DNA of 64,000 bases from Neodontobutis hainanensis (Eukaryota; Chordata; Actinopteri; Gobiiformes; Odontobutidae): contig JALDNG010000016.1 in the NCBI GenBank assembly GCA_024349245.1, forward strand, positions 4,638,001 through 4,702,000. Direction: 5' to 3'. The position numbers and the translations under genes are program-made. The number at the start of each line of letters is the position of its first letter. The first letter of the stretch is position 1. This document shows positions 1 to 23,508 of this stretch, one piece after another. The notes under the pieces were generated by a model. That model did no database searches, was not told the DNA's origin, and saw only the letters and a program-made list of their open reading frames with translations.

Positions 1-205
1 CCAAAATTGTACAATTTTACACATTGGTGACAAGTCTTTCAAAGCTATATTTATTCACAAAAAGACTGAGTAGAAAACTGACAGAGTGATTTAAAATCTA
101 AAGAATACAATTTATAATTTCACTTTAATCTAATATAAACACCCATACTTTTTGTTTTTAGACAGAACAGTTCTGCAAACAATGTGAGAACTATGCAAGT
201 CTTAC

Positions 206-11019
<10,814 letters not shown>

Positions 11020-11149
11020 GTTTTCTGTCACAGCATGAAGGACTTCCGCACCATGTGACCAAATGAAACGTCACCCACAGAGGCCAATTTATTCTGATAT
11101 CGTTGATATTAGCCTTAGTTTTCTTCACTTTAAGCCTTTTTGGGTCACA

Positions 11150-11640
11150 ATTGCTACTAGTGCTGTATAAGTTTGTACAAAAATGCTTACTAGTAGTTAT
11201 GGATGCCAAACTGATGTCAAATTGCTTACTAGCACAACTAGTGGACACTTTTTGAACTAGTGAACCTAACTTTAGTACATTAGATGAACCGTTTTGGGTT
11301 TTTCTAGTAGTATAAGTGAGGAAAGATTTTTTTACTAGTCATTGTATTTTGCAGTCATCCGTCTACTAGTAGAACAAATGTTTCATCCACTAGTATCACT
11401 AGTGAGCCTTTTGCTGCACACAAGTTACACTAGTAGACATTTTTGGCTCAGTCAGTTCTAAGGTTACAAAATGTTGACATGTACTTACACGTCGACACGT
11501 TGACAGTTTGGCATCAGTTTGGCATCCACTAGCACTAGTCAGCATTTTGTTCTTACTTATGGCATTTTACACGTTAACTAGTGAATGTGTAAAATGCCAT
11601 ACTAGTTGTTCCACAAACTAGAACAAAAACCTGGTGACTC
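11150..11640. repeat. ACTAGT-rich palindromic (fold-back) element
   Basis: Twelve ACTAGT hexamers occur between 11156 and 11606 (for example at 11156, 11189, 11237, 11256, 11334, 11365, 11389, 11429, 11534, 11577, 11601), against about 0.1 expected by chance. The stretch is an imperfect inverted repeat: 11175-11226 pairs with 11500-11552, including a perfect 16-bp arm (11201-11216 with 11512-11527). A separate perfect 12-bp hairpin (11561-11572 with 11587-11598) has an ACTAGT in its 14-nt loop. It looks like a degenerate non-autonomous fold-back transposon, but I do not recognise the family. It lies just upstream of the LRPPRC start. Confidence 0.7.
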
Positions 11641-11654
11641 TTTTATCCATTATG

Positions 11655-11932
11655 CACCAAAATGCTATTACAGCCTTCCAGAGGATCTGAGGAAAGCCCA
11701 AAACTCAAAGCTTATTTATTTAGTCTGGCTTTTATGTAATGTTTTAGTTCACTTTTATTTTATTATATAAATTTACCTCTATTCTATTTTACTAAGTGAA
11801 ATACAGTGAACCAAAGCAACCATTGTTTTTTAAATGTTGTGAATGTGTTTAATCATTTAATGTGAAGCACCTTGAGTTGCAATGAGTTCTATAAGGAAGT
11901 GCTGTATAAATAAAGTTTGATTGATTTGATTG
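11655..11932 (+). mobile_element. Truncated non-LTR retrotransposon (LINE) 3' end
   Basis: Two short in-frame pieces, LPEDLRKA (11674-11697) and KAYLFSLAF (11707-11733), match the usual C-terminus of fish L2/CR1/Rex-type reverse-transcriptase ORFs, with a frameshift between them. They are followed by a typical 3' tail: GTGAAGCACCTTGAGTTGCA, then GTGCTGTATAAATAAAG, then a TTGATTGATTTGATTG repeat. The rest of the element is absent, consistent with 5' truncation. The exact clade is uncertain. Confidence 0.75.
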
Positions 11933-11955
11933 AAAATGTCAGAATATTTAATACA

Positions 11956-11968
11956 TTTTTATTTATTT
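11956..11968 (-). terminator. znhit2: ZNHIT2 poly(A) signal(s)
   Basis: TTTATT on the plus strand occurs twice here, giving two AATAAA hexamers on the minus strand about 50-60 bases after the ZNHIT2 stop codon. The resulting 3'UTR would be short. Confidence 0.6.
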
Positions 11969-12018
11969 ACTGAAAAACAATATTGTATACACATATGCCA
12001 CAGAAAACAAACACTCAG

Positions 12019-13728
12019 TTAATTCAATTCTTCTATTAATTTACTGTCCCCTCTCTGTTTCCCTTTCTTCCAGCTCTGCTCAACAACAGACTTTGCCTTA
12101 TTCATTGAGATTTTCTGACTCTCTCTTTTACTGTGTTCGTGCCACAGCTCAATAGCCAGGATATAAATACTGTGGCCATTTTCAAGCACCCAGGCCTGAA
12201 GAAACTCACACTTCTTGCAGGCGAGGAAGTGCTTTTGTCTATTAGTACCTTCCTCTCCCTCTTTAGATAAGGCTGCTCTGGCCTGTGAGAGCACAGAACG
12301 GAGTTGACTCAGAGCTGAAAGGCAGTATCCTGTTGGATCTTGTCTGTTTCTGCCAGTTAAAATGTGTGCTACTGCTTCCACTGCTCTGTTATTGGCATGG
12401 GCATCATCTTTATCAAGGTATCCTCCATCTAAAATTAGGGCTTCTACAGAGTCTAATGCCTCATGGACTGAGTTAAACACCCTGCTTGAGCTCAGCGCCT
12501 CAGACAAAGCAAGGACCATGTCACACAGTTCAAACATGAGGGATTCAGTGTCTCCATTAAACAAAAATAAAGTGAAGGTGTAGCCAAAAAGTGCATTAAC
12601 TAATGAGAAGCCGACCAAAGGAGAGGCATTTGGACATAAAAAGCTCAGTTTAGGGATTCTTGCAGAAATTGGAGGCACGCCAGAAAGTGCTGAATCTTGA
12701 CATTTGTTCATGTGCTTTCCTTTCCCTTTTATCCTTTTTGCTCCTGGATTGTCTTTACTGCTTTGAGTATCTTCTTTTGATGTATTTGGAGTGCTGTCAA
12801 TGCCTTTCTTCTGTTTGCTTAACTCCTCCTGTAGCACCTCTACTAGAACTCTCCCACCATCTTCATGTTTCTCCCACCATGGCCTCCACAGAGGGACAAG
12901 CCCACCTAGAGCTCCACATTTTATTAAACCCACAAACCTTTCCTGGTCCTGTTTGTCCAAAAGGCTCCAAAGTTCTTCTTCTGAAAGCACATCTATATCT
13001 AACCCCTGTAGTCGTTCAGCCAAATCTGACTTCTCTTCTTCCTTTTCAGACTGGTCATCATCATTCAGCAGCCCATCAACATAATCTCCAGTTCCTATCT
13101 TTTTGAGTTTTTGCAAAATTGTCTCAATTTCTGCTGTACTTCCCTCTCCAGTCTCCTGTAACTCTGCAAGCCTTGATAAAAGTTCCACTGCCTCTATGTT
13201 CATCTTTGCGTCTCCTTGCTCTTGCTCAGATCTCGCTGACAAAATGCCTTCTTCTCTTAACAAACTTTCCATCCCACCTTCAGTTTGATCTGCTTTCTTT
13301 CTGAGTCTTATGAGAATCTCTTGCATTTTCTTTTTGCCCTCAGCTTCAGTTTTTCCCATCTCCTTGAGCTCTTGAAGAACAGACTCCTTATAAAAGTCCT
13401 CTGAGCAGCTAGAGTGGTCTGGGCTCTTGTAACAGGACAAGGTACAGTATGTCAGATTACACCGAGGACAGGTGTAAAGAGAAGGTTTACATTTGCAGAG
13501 CATGCACACCGAGCTTCTCTCGCTGTTGTCCTCGCAGTCTGTAGCATGCTTCTCATTGGCTGGGGAAAGAAACTCCTCTGGTCCAGCATCCATTCTCCTG
13601 GACGGGAGTAGAATGCCGTCTCTGGGCTGTGTGTCGGGCTCTATGTCTGTCCATTTCTCCTTCGGTGCAATGTCTGTCAACAGACTCCTCAAAGACGGAG
13701 GTAGTCTTTGTTTAAATATTGGATTCAT
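12019..13728 (-). CDS. znhit2: ZNHIT2, zinc finger HIT domain-containing protein 2
   Basis: A single 569-aa coding exon. The HIT zinc finger is complete, with ligands C75, C78, C87, C90, C95, C99, H105 and C108 (SVCMLCKCKPSLYTCPRCN...). An acidic and coiled-coil-like middle follows. The C-terminal half matches human ZNHIT2: LVPLWRPWW, ARIPKLSFL, SPLVGFSLVNALFGY, KKCEFLQAW and a final LIEELN. The human protein (403 aa) is intronless too; this one is longer through a ~70-residue N-terminal extension before the finger and a longer linker. In mammals ZNHIT2 binds RUVBL1/2 and links the HSP90/R2TP machinery to snoRNP and U5 snRNP assembly. The start ATG at 13728 opens the frame. The gene lies upstream of LRPPRC on the same strand. 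Confidence 0.95.
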   Translation of the reverse strand: MNPIFKQRLPPSLRSLLTDIAPKEKWTDIEPDTQPRDGILLPSRRMDAGPEEFLSPANEKHATDCEDNSERSSVCMLCKCKPSLYTCPRCNLTYCTLSCYKSPDHSSCSEDFYKESVLQELKEMGKTEAEGKKKMQEILIRLRKKADQTEGGMESLLREEGILSARSEQEQGDAKMNIEAVELLSRLAELQETGEGSTAEIETILQKLKKIGTGDYVDGLLNDDDQSEKEEEKSDLAERLQGLDIDVLSEEELWSLLDKQDQERFVGLIKCGALGGLVPLWRPWWEKHEDGGRVLVEVLQEELSKQKKGIDSTPNTSKEDTQSSKDNPGAKRIKGKGKHMNKCQDSALSGVPPISARIPKLSFLCPNASPLVGFSLVNALFGYTFTLFLFNGDTESLMFELCDMVLALSEALSSSRVFNSVHEALDSVEALILDGGYLDKDDAHANNRAVEAVAHILTGRNRQDPTGYCLSALSQLRSVLSQARAALSKEGEEGTNRQKHFLACKKCEFLQAWVLENGHSIYILAIELWHEHSKRESQKISMNKAKSVVEQSWKKGKQRGDSKLIEELN

Positions 13729-13771
13729 TCAAAGAAAGAACACCAAAATGGGAGTAGGAGAAACGGGGAAC

Positions 13772-13993
13772 CTAAAGATAAAATATAACAAACACCAGAA
13801 TGAGTTAAGATATCACAATAGCCCTTTTTATAGCATTAGCGAAAACACGAGCTACAATACGCATGTAAAATAAACGAGAGGATGGCATACTTTTAGGGTG
13901 ACTGTCAAAACTCTCGCGTGTTCGTTAGCTTTTTACACACAGCTCTTTTTGTCTAGAGTTTCATTTGAGGAACTAGACAAGCAGTATACTCAC
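13772..13993 (-). other. znhit2: Probable 5'UTR intron of ZNHIT2
   Basis: On the minus strand, AAA|GTGAGTATAC at 13993 and ATCTTTAG|GTTCC at 13772 form a good donor/acceptor pair 222 bp apart, between the putative promoter and the ATG at 13728. The coding exon itself is unbroken. This is an inference from splice consensus only. Confidence 0.5.
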
Positions 13994-14037
13994 TTTTCAG
14001 AAAATCCAACGTTGCTCAGATGTTTGTCCGCTTTTGA

Positions 14038-14045
14038 TGACGTCA
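14038..14045. promoter_or_regulatory. znhit2: CRE (TGACGTCA) in the ZNHIT2 promoter region
   Basis: A perfect cAMP-response element palindrome about 310 bases before the ZNHIT2 ATG and about 45 bases before the inferred 5'UTR donor. CREB/ATF sites are common near housekeeping-gene start sites. Function here is inferred. Confidence 0.5.
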
Positions 14046-17000
14046 CAGCTAAGGGTCCTTCCCTTCCCCATGCCGCATAAAATCTAGACCATGATATAAA
14101 TCAAATGATATAAATAAAACATAAATCCCAGAAATATTAATAGCTCCCTGTACTTTATTCTACAAAGGAATGCATTTTCATTCAATCTATAAATTGAAAC
14201 TAAATTTAAAGGATTTAGGATTAAAGGATTTTATTCACATCGCACAGTCTTCCTTCTCATATATATCTATAATTCACTATCTAAAATGATATTTAACAGA
14301 AAATTAAGTCTCATTTCAAGAAAACAGCCTCATTTTAAAATAGTTAGATAAACATCATGTTTGGCAATTTTGGTTAAAAGCTTCCTGAATAAATTCCTAT
14401 TTTAAGTCTTGTAATGTTAGGGAATAAAGCAATAAAATGATATATGCATGAAACAAGATTACCCTATCCATAGTTAGCTTATGTCAACTTTCACCTTGAT
14501 GTTACTTATTTTACCCAGCACTCTGTCTGTCTGCATTATCCACTTGTGTATCTTTCCGACTGTGCTGTGCATGTGGAACTCCTGCAGGGCTGTTTGCTAT
14601 GAGGTGATTGTCTCCTGCAGGGGGCCAAGCAAGGGGTATAGCATAGTAAAGGTCATGCAGGTGGGAGATGTCAGGTGGCTGTTTACCCCTTACCGGGCAG
14701 AGGGGCACCCATACTTCCTGTCAGCCCATAGGGAAAGCATAAAGGGGAGGAAATGTCTTGGGCTGATGTGTGCCATGCTGCTTTAGCCCCATCCCTGGCT
14801 GCCATACCAGTATTTCTGGTCAGGCAGCTGCCTTCTCTTATCTAATTTGTTTTTTAGTGGTATGCACTGTGGCATATTGGTGCCTCAATATACCAGCTTT
14901 CTTACAAACTATTAGCTTATGTCCACTTATAGTACAATTTACAATCCCAGTCAATAACATTTTTATATACAACTACCCCGTTTGTTATAATGTGCAATGC
15001 TTATGCATTATGATTAATAAACAATAAATAACAAACCACACTGAAACCTCCTCAATTTACCCATTTTTATGAATGAACCAAGAAGTCTAGACTCATATCT
15101 CCTCATAGGAACACATCAATGGATCTGCTCAATAATTGAGTTGTGGAATATATTATTTACCCATTATTTTCACATCCTTACATAGAGCCATCACAGTACC
15201 TCTATCACTTCCAACCCATTCTTCAATGGCCATGCTTTGCCAGGTCACTCAGTCCACATAAACAAATGCTTCCACTAGTGGAACCTCTCTGAGTGTGACT
15301 GTGTGTGTTAAGTGCAGCGTGGCATGTGATGTGCTGAAACACAGGTAGATAGAGCAGTAGACTTTCAGTGACCTAAAGTGACAGTATAGAAACAAGCGGG
15401 GAAAAGGGAAACACAGCACTTTTGTCAGAAGTCCAATTTGTCTATTTATTTCTCACTGACAGAGGACAAAGAAGGGTATAAGTTGCATAAAACATCAGTT
15501 ACTTTTCACAAAACTAACTGCTTGCATTTTAAAGTCCTTTTAGAGTTTGTGTGTTTTCCAAAATATACAAACTCTAAAAAAATATTTTTTTTTCTCACTA
15601 AAATAAGAAATATTATTTTGACATTCTTGTTTTTGCTTGATTCGGCACACTGGTTTTAAGCACCCTTCACAAATCTGCATACTGGAGTATTTCTTTAAAC
15701 TCACAAGATGCCAGGTTTTGTACTAGAAACCTTAATTAGTTTGTGTTTTCCTATTATTATTTTTTTTTGTCTTTTCTAAATTGTAAAAATGTCACTTTGT
15801 ACTGGTACTGATTAGTATCATAAAATCATAGCTACACTTAAAATTATTACTCTCCCACTTTCAGCTCTTAAACTGTAATTAATTTATGGACTGTCTTTTC
15901 AAACTATCTTACAGCCTGCAATTTCTTTACATAAATGGAAAATATTTTAGAGACAGATAATAAAGAGTGACGGGGAATAATCAAATTCTTATACTGCCCT
16001 AAGCTGTGATTATCAGTTGTTTTTCACAGCTTGACTTAGACTTTTTTTGTCTTAGCTTTACTCAATATCTTCCCTATATTCCACATCCCCTTCTCTCTGC
16101 CACAGCAACAAAAACTACCACATAGGTTTATCACCCGCCTTGATGCGCCTAACCCCCAGCCCCGCCTTCCTTCATCCCCACGAGAGGGAGCACAGGATCA
16201 AGAAAAGTGGCGACTGGGAGGACAGGGAGGCAGGGGCGAAGCAGCAAAGGAGAGAAGTGTTTCTGTGTCCCAAAGGATTGCTGTCTGTCTGTCTGAATCA
16301 GGAAGTGAGAATGTGATGGCAGCAGAGACAGCGCAGAGGCATGCCTTCACTACGTGTGTGTTTGTGTGAACCTTGTTGAGCTGAGGTGTCATATATGTGA
16401 AGATCACAGCTCGAGCAGAGATGATGCTCGAAATCACTGGAATGCCGGGGACAAGTGTGCTGTGATATGTTTTGTGCATTTGTGTGAATGTGCAGATGGA
16501 TGTGTGTGTCTTATAGGGTTGTGGCAGGAGTTTAATACCACTTTTACACAGGCTAAAAGTGTTATTGAGAGTGTCACCTTGGAAGAAAGAAAGAGCAAAT
16601 CCCCTTCTAGTTAAGTAATTTGTATTTGAAAGGAAATTTGTTGACTCTAATTTGAGCTATATAGCTAGAAAGTAAAACAATGCACTGACAATCACTGGCT
16701 GCAAGATGGCTGAAATTATCACTAGGGTCACTTGCCATGGGGCTTTCAGGAATATGGGATTTTATTGAGTTTTAGTTTGGGCATGCTAGTCCACTACACC
16801 CACCCAAACACACCTAATAACTCATGCCACTCGTGCTCATAAAGCCTTGATGTAGGCCACTGTCACCTTGACTTCCCTCTCACTACAATAATAATAACCC
16901 ACTCACATCGCCCCTTGTTTATCATCCTCGTTTCTTTTTTTTTCCCCCCTTCAGTCTATCTTTACCTCTCTTATATTGGAGATGTGAGTCACATTGCAGA

Positions 17001-17234
17001 GCTGATAAAAATGTATGTATGCAGCGGACACACAGAGACAGGGCACTGTATTATAGAGAAGTTATAGCTACATCATTATATGCGTATTAACAGGGGAACC
17101 CCTTCACGCTCCAACACCTAAATGCATTCCCTGCATCCTGTCTCACTAATTTGATGTCTGTTAGAAGTTGTGCTCCTTGAGTGAGTGTCTGCCCTATTCA
17201 TAACTTGACAAATCATGCATGACACATATACATA

Positions 17235-17380
<146 letters not shown>

Positions 17381-20300
17381 TATGGCATGTATAGCATTAT
17401 AGGGTAATCAAAAACTGTATAGTTTGAGCATATGGCTATATTAAGTGTAATGTATAGACTTGGACAAAGAGTCAAAAAAAGGTCCAAAAGTATTTTCTGT
17501 AAAAACTGACTGTATAATAGTAAAGTATAGGATATAGGCTTGATCATTCTACCATTATATTTTACTATATTAATATATCCAGTGTATTACATTGTGACAG
17601 ACATATTATAAGTTAGGACACTGTCCAAATCCAAGGTTGGGGAAAGCAATGAAAGAAGCAAGTAGGAATGGCAGAGCACTTGGCATTTTGGGCTATGTAC
17701 ATAATCACACACTCATCCTGTGTTAGTGTTAGTTGTAAAAGGTTGTGTGCTAGTATGTTTGACAGCACTCAGACTCTGGCCGCGATGTTGACATTAGTGG
17801 AGCAGGACACTTCACCTCTGCTTTGGGAAAAGGCCCACGGTGAGTCTGCCTCTGAGCATAGCACAATCTCTGTGTGTGCGCCTATGTGTGCCAGTTTAAA
17901 GAGTTAGTGTAAAAGACAAACTAAAGGTAATTAGAAATTAAATGAACTCTATTTATTATTAGTAAATGCTACAAAGAAAAACTCTTATCTTGTCTTACAT
18001 TTTTTTCTCATCCCAACTTCATACCACAATGTGCAGCTGTTAGTTCTTCCACTCCAGAGTCTTGATTTGCACCTTGTATGAGCCTGTTGTTGGTTCACTT
18101 TCTCTAAGCCATCACCCAGCACTTACATCAGATTCAATCAAGTCTATATTCCACAAATTGTCAGTGTGCCACCTCTAGAGGATTGAGTGTATGGCCGAGG
18201 ACAGCCAAATGCAAACAAACAAGCAGATGAATAACCCAGCGCCGATGTCAACAACACGCCTGTCATCATCAGACAAGACACATAGGCTCTCTCAACCGTG
18301 ACATGCAATCGGCACACAGGCAACAGAAAAGGGGCAACATAATGATACAGAACAAACTAATGGGGAAAATAACTCATATCTGATATTTGTCTCAGACTGA
18401 CACATTCATTGTTTTGTCCACACTTTGCTGCTGTCGTCGTGACCATAGAAATCTGCGTATTGCAGTTTTGAGTCTCAAGACTGCCTTGTTACATTAAGAA
18501 GGTCAGAGCCTGCACCTTAAATTTGACATTTTCCTACTCCCTTTAGAGTCATAGTACATACCTACCTAAACTTAGATTTTTATTGATTTAGGTGTGATGC
18601 ACTTGCCATCAGCAAAATCATTTTTCTCAGACAAACCTAACGTGGCAAGCAAACATTCCTATTGCTCAACCAATGTGCGTCTGATGCTATTTGAAATTTT
18701 GTAGACATGGAAAACCTACAGAGTTCTCACCTATACACGTTACTGAGGAAACACTCCATGAGAAAAATTGCTGTTTGAATATAAAGGGATTAAAGTAATA
18801 AAAAATGACTCCCTCACTTACAGAGAGAGACATCATTATTTGGGTTGTAACATATTTAACAGTCTCATCACTGTATATTTTGCATCACATAAATAACACT
18901 TTCTTGCTTGTAGAAATATAAATCTCCAGCACTTTGGTGCCTTGTCCAACTCTTTGTCTCCTGTCTATAGCCTCCAGCCTGTTCTCTGTTCCTTGACCCT
19001 GTCACCTATGTTATTTCCCTGGGCCCACTGGCTGTAGGTGGGTGCAGCAGGTCTGGCTCTGGGTGGGAGCCTGTCATTCATCATGCACATTTGTGTAGTG
19101 TTGGTGTAAATGTGTGGGTGAGAGAGGGTGTGATGGCAGCTGTCATACTGTTTCAGGATCATATGCTGGCTGTCTGACATGCTGTAAAGTAACTGACAAC
19201 TCTTAAAACAAGCGCATCCACAGGCGGCGCATGTAATGAGGTGAAATTACAGGTCTGCATATGATGTATAATAGTCTTGTGACATTCAGTTTTGACCTCT
19301 GAAGATGGTTAGAGAACAATGGATAGCTGCTCTCTCGTTGTGCAGTTGTGTGCCTAAGTTTGCTTCTACAGGAGTATGTTTTAAAGTTGAATATCTCATC
19401 TCTTTGGTCCCCAGCCTGTCCAGGTAAATAACACATTCACACACCGCTGAGCGTACCATCGATCTCACACACTACATAGCAGCTGCCCTTGTACACCATT
19501 GATCTCTTACTCTGTCTTTTTCTCTGTGTAACTTCACAAAAATGTGTATAAAGTATGTGTGCCAGCTTATTTTTCAAATGTCCAGTGAGACAGCGGAGGC
19601 CGGTAGGTCTCTATTGGCCTCAGCACAGCTGTCGTTTCAGGTTAGTGCTGTAGAAAGGTGGGTTAGCAGGAGGAGAAGCGGGATGAATAAGTGAAGAGGC
19701 TGCAGACTGGACTCATGTTAAATGTAGAAAGGCTAAAAGAGCAGACTTGAGTTGAGCTGTATGAGTGTGGTTATGTGTGTATATGGCAGTAAGATAGACT
19801 GTGTGAGTATGATTGTACATGAGCACTTGAGAAGACCAGCTCCCTGTCCTGCTGAGCTTCCAATTAGCACACATCACTTGAGCAGGACACACTCACATAC
19901 ACAAACACACAGAGAGGACCCTAGAGAGAGGCCTCAAACCTGCCTGTCAGCTGCTGTTAGATCACACTGCACTGAGCCGACACCCCTACCCACATTCACT
20001 ACCATACACTCACACAGTCCATAAAGGCAAACTTACTTAAGATGAGTAAATTCATTTACTCACATCTGTGTAATCAAATTTTACCTCCAACATTTAATCC
20101 GTGATCCAACCATTTATACACAGGATTTGACAGTGCATTATCATTAGATGACATTCTCCGGTGTCACTTATTTTGTCCTTGTGCATATTTGAATGACATC
20201 ATCAATAATGGACACAATCATTCAGTAGGGGGGCAAGTGAGCCAGACTAGTTAAAAGTTTAACCATCAGACTTTTCTGGCTTTTTGTTACTGAACCCATT

Positions 20301-23210
20301 GGTGAGTTGTAGCCTATAGGCTCATAAAGTTTCTATGCTTACTTTAATAAACAGGCTGACAACTTAGCTTTAGTTCTTAGGCTGTGACAATGTAGCGGAG
20401 GACACAAAAGGTTTGCAATGAACTAACAAGGTTTTAACAGCTCATCTTGTATTTTCTTGGAAAAAAAGAAGAAAAAGGCCTGTTCAAGTATCTTTAAGTA
20501 AATTTAATTTTTAGTAAAACTAACTTTGTATGAAACTCTCCTGACTTCTCAAATGATCCCACACTTTTTTGTTACAGTGTGTTTGATCTTATGCCTGTCT
20601 TTGTTGATCATTACAGATTCAAGAATCTGATCTGAACACCATAAAGTATTGCAGATGATTGAGATTCTTTAGAATATTTCTTACCTTAAATACCGTTGAC
20701 AGCCTTAATTGAAAGTAGGCTAAAATTAACATTTCACAAGTCTTATTTGGCAGGTGGGTCAATTTAAATGTAACTTCTGAATAAGCAAACCTGTTTAAGC
20801 AAGTGAGTTAACTGTAATGTGTTATTTATGTACATTTTCCAAGTGGCTAGTTTTTAAAATGGGGCATAGAGTTGGCAAAAAAAAAAAGCAAAGATCGCTT
20901 TCTTCCATCTGTCAACTTATCCAATCATAATCTACACTTAATTATGTGTTTGAGTCAACATTTTAAACTGTGTTAATTTCCTTGCCCCCTGCCTCCACAA
21001 ATACGGACAAATGTGCCTGGGTATAGACTAATGCCGTACCACAGGGGAAGTACAATGTAAAGAAGCTGAGCCCATGATGATGAGAAGCCTTCTCTGTGCC
21101 TGCTCAGGAGGAAGATTGTACTTGCTTTTGTTAAATGATTTCTTCTAGCTGAACTCCTCCAATATCAGTCAAAAGACCACCAGGGGATCACATGGGGGAA
21201 AAAAAACAAAAACAAAGATTGCCAAAGTGATCTTGTTCCCTGGGTCACCTTGGCATAAAAGTTTTGTAAATCAATCTGTTTAGTGCCATTTCAATAGCTC
21301 TTCAGGTTGTTTTTCTCACTTATAGTAGTGAACACCTTGCCTAAGTTGGTCACAGAACCAATAGAATATGCTTTTTATGTTCTATTGGCAACAGTTTATT
21401 TACTACTAGAGGCAGTGTATATGGGTTTAATATTTTGGTCTTTATTCTCATCATCATCGCTACAGTTTGTCCCTCTGTTCTCTTACCTGTATCAACCACT
21501 AGATGGAGATGTGATACTACTCAGTAGACGGACCTATTTGAACCAGCACTGTGGGTGAACTCAGCAAGAGCTCCAATTTACCAAGTCAGTAACAATAAGG
21601 CCAACCTTTCTAGAGCAGGATATTTTAGCAGTACTGTAATTAAAGTTAAACCTTAGCCTATTGCACGGCATGGGATTTTTAAGCCACCATCACTTGTACT
21701 GCATTAGACCCAGAGATTTACCAGGCATTAGGATTAGAATGTGGCAATTGTCTTGGAAATATCTAAATTATTTACCAATATTTTCTCTATAGCTTTTTAC
21801 ATTTCCTGTGGGCTAATTTATTCATGCAAATTCTCCAATTAGCATTGTGATGTGTCCGAGTACTGGAGCTCCATCACCACGTCTATACAGAACATAAAGA
21901 CAAAAAATTATTGGGAAAGCTTTTATGATTTTAGTCTATCATCATAAACACATTGGTTGTGTATTTTCCAGTTAAAATTCCTACATTTAGGGTTTAGAAA
22001 GTCAAGTATATTGCAGGAAACTATAAGTAAAATAATTTACCCACCAATATAATGTTGTAATTATAAGTTATAAGTTATAAGCTGTCACTTGCTTATGACT
22101 GGCAACATATGGCATCAGCACATACCCTCCTTCATGCACACACGTTCCTGTGACGTACTAAAATTAGAGGGTGTGTGCTAAAATTTTGTCTGTTGATAAA
22201 ACCTCTGTGCAATTCTATTTGAATGTGTGTTTGTGTGTAAGATAAATACATGCGACATATGCCTGAAAAATACAAGTGTCAGCATGTATTGGGCATGCGT
22301 ATAAATGACATTTGTCTGTTCAGAGTCTACTGTGTTTGTATGGTGTTATTTTTTACTGCTTGTTTGTGTGAACTTGTTCATCTTGCATGGCCTTGTGTGT
22401 GGTAGTAATCCGCACTGGGCAGCTGCACTCATTCATATGAAGCCCTAAGGCACTTCTGTTTCACTGATTGGGATCAGAGAGAAGAAGAGAAAAAACGAAG
22501 AAAGAAATAGTAAAGAGTAAGAAAGAAAGACAAAGAGAATGAGTGTGAGACAAAGGAGGAAAGAAAGGGCCTCTCCCTTTTAGTAAACAGTTGGTTAATA
22601 ACTCCAATCTCATTAAGCAGGAGAGCATAACATGCATTAATACGTATGTGAACGTGTGTATCTGTTTTTAGAAAAACACAACCACACACAGGAAATGAAA
22701 TTGATTTGTTCTCATAAACACTGAAAACCCATAATGTAACATTGGGAGCTGTTGAAGAGATTTGGAGAGCAGATTTATGAAAATGACATGTAAATCAAAT
22801 GAGAGTTTTAAATTTTCAGGCATAATTTGCCAACAATTATTGTTTTGACCTGGCTCCTCAGTTGACAAAAGAAACCTGCTCCCTCTGAGGAGCAGGAAAT
22901 CAGCCTTTCAAGTGCTCTTGTGTTTGAAGAGTGGAGGGCAAGGCAGAGCGTGATTGCTGCTCTTGGCAGAGGGGATCAGAGGTGGGGTGATTTTACTCAA
23001 GAAGAGAAAAGCTGTGAAGGCCATAGCATGATTTATCCATGGCATGTAACATTTGAATAGAAACTCTTACTCATTTGTCATGGTAAATCAATCCGTAAAG
23101 GGGATTTTAATGGTAGATTTTGAATATTAATCTACAAATTATTTTGGCAACAATACATTTGTAATGAATGGTAGACCTACACAGAAATTGATGTTATTTA
23201 TAGTTAGGTC

Positions 23211-23329
<119 letters not shown>

Positions 23330-23425
23330 CACATACAATATAGCATTTGTTAATACATTGCTGCATGCATACAGTAATTGCACTGGAAAGTGATATAGCA
23401 TAGGAAAAAAACTAGGATGTGTATT

Positions 23426-23430
<5 letters not shown>

Positions 23431-23506
<76 letters not shown>
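23431..23506. repeat. (TA)n microsatellite, second of a pair
   Basis: A pure TA tract of about 76 bases. Confidence 0.97.

Positions 23507-23508
<2 letters not shown>

Noticed and set aside
12285..13304. Plus-strand frames of 60-148 codons opposite ZNHIT2
   Set aside because: They are antisense shadows of a conserved coding exon and contain no domain of their own.
14481..14786. 101-codon plus-strand frame between ZNHIT2 and PPM1B
   Set aside because: No motif, no splice context and ordinary composition; consistent with chance.
21307..21558. Hydrophobic 83-codon frame that could look like a membrane protein
   Set aside because: T-rich sequence yields hydrophobic codons by default; there is no start context, partner exon or recognisable family.
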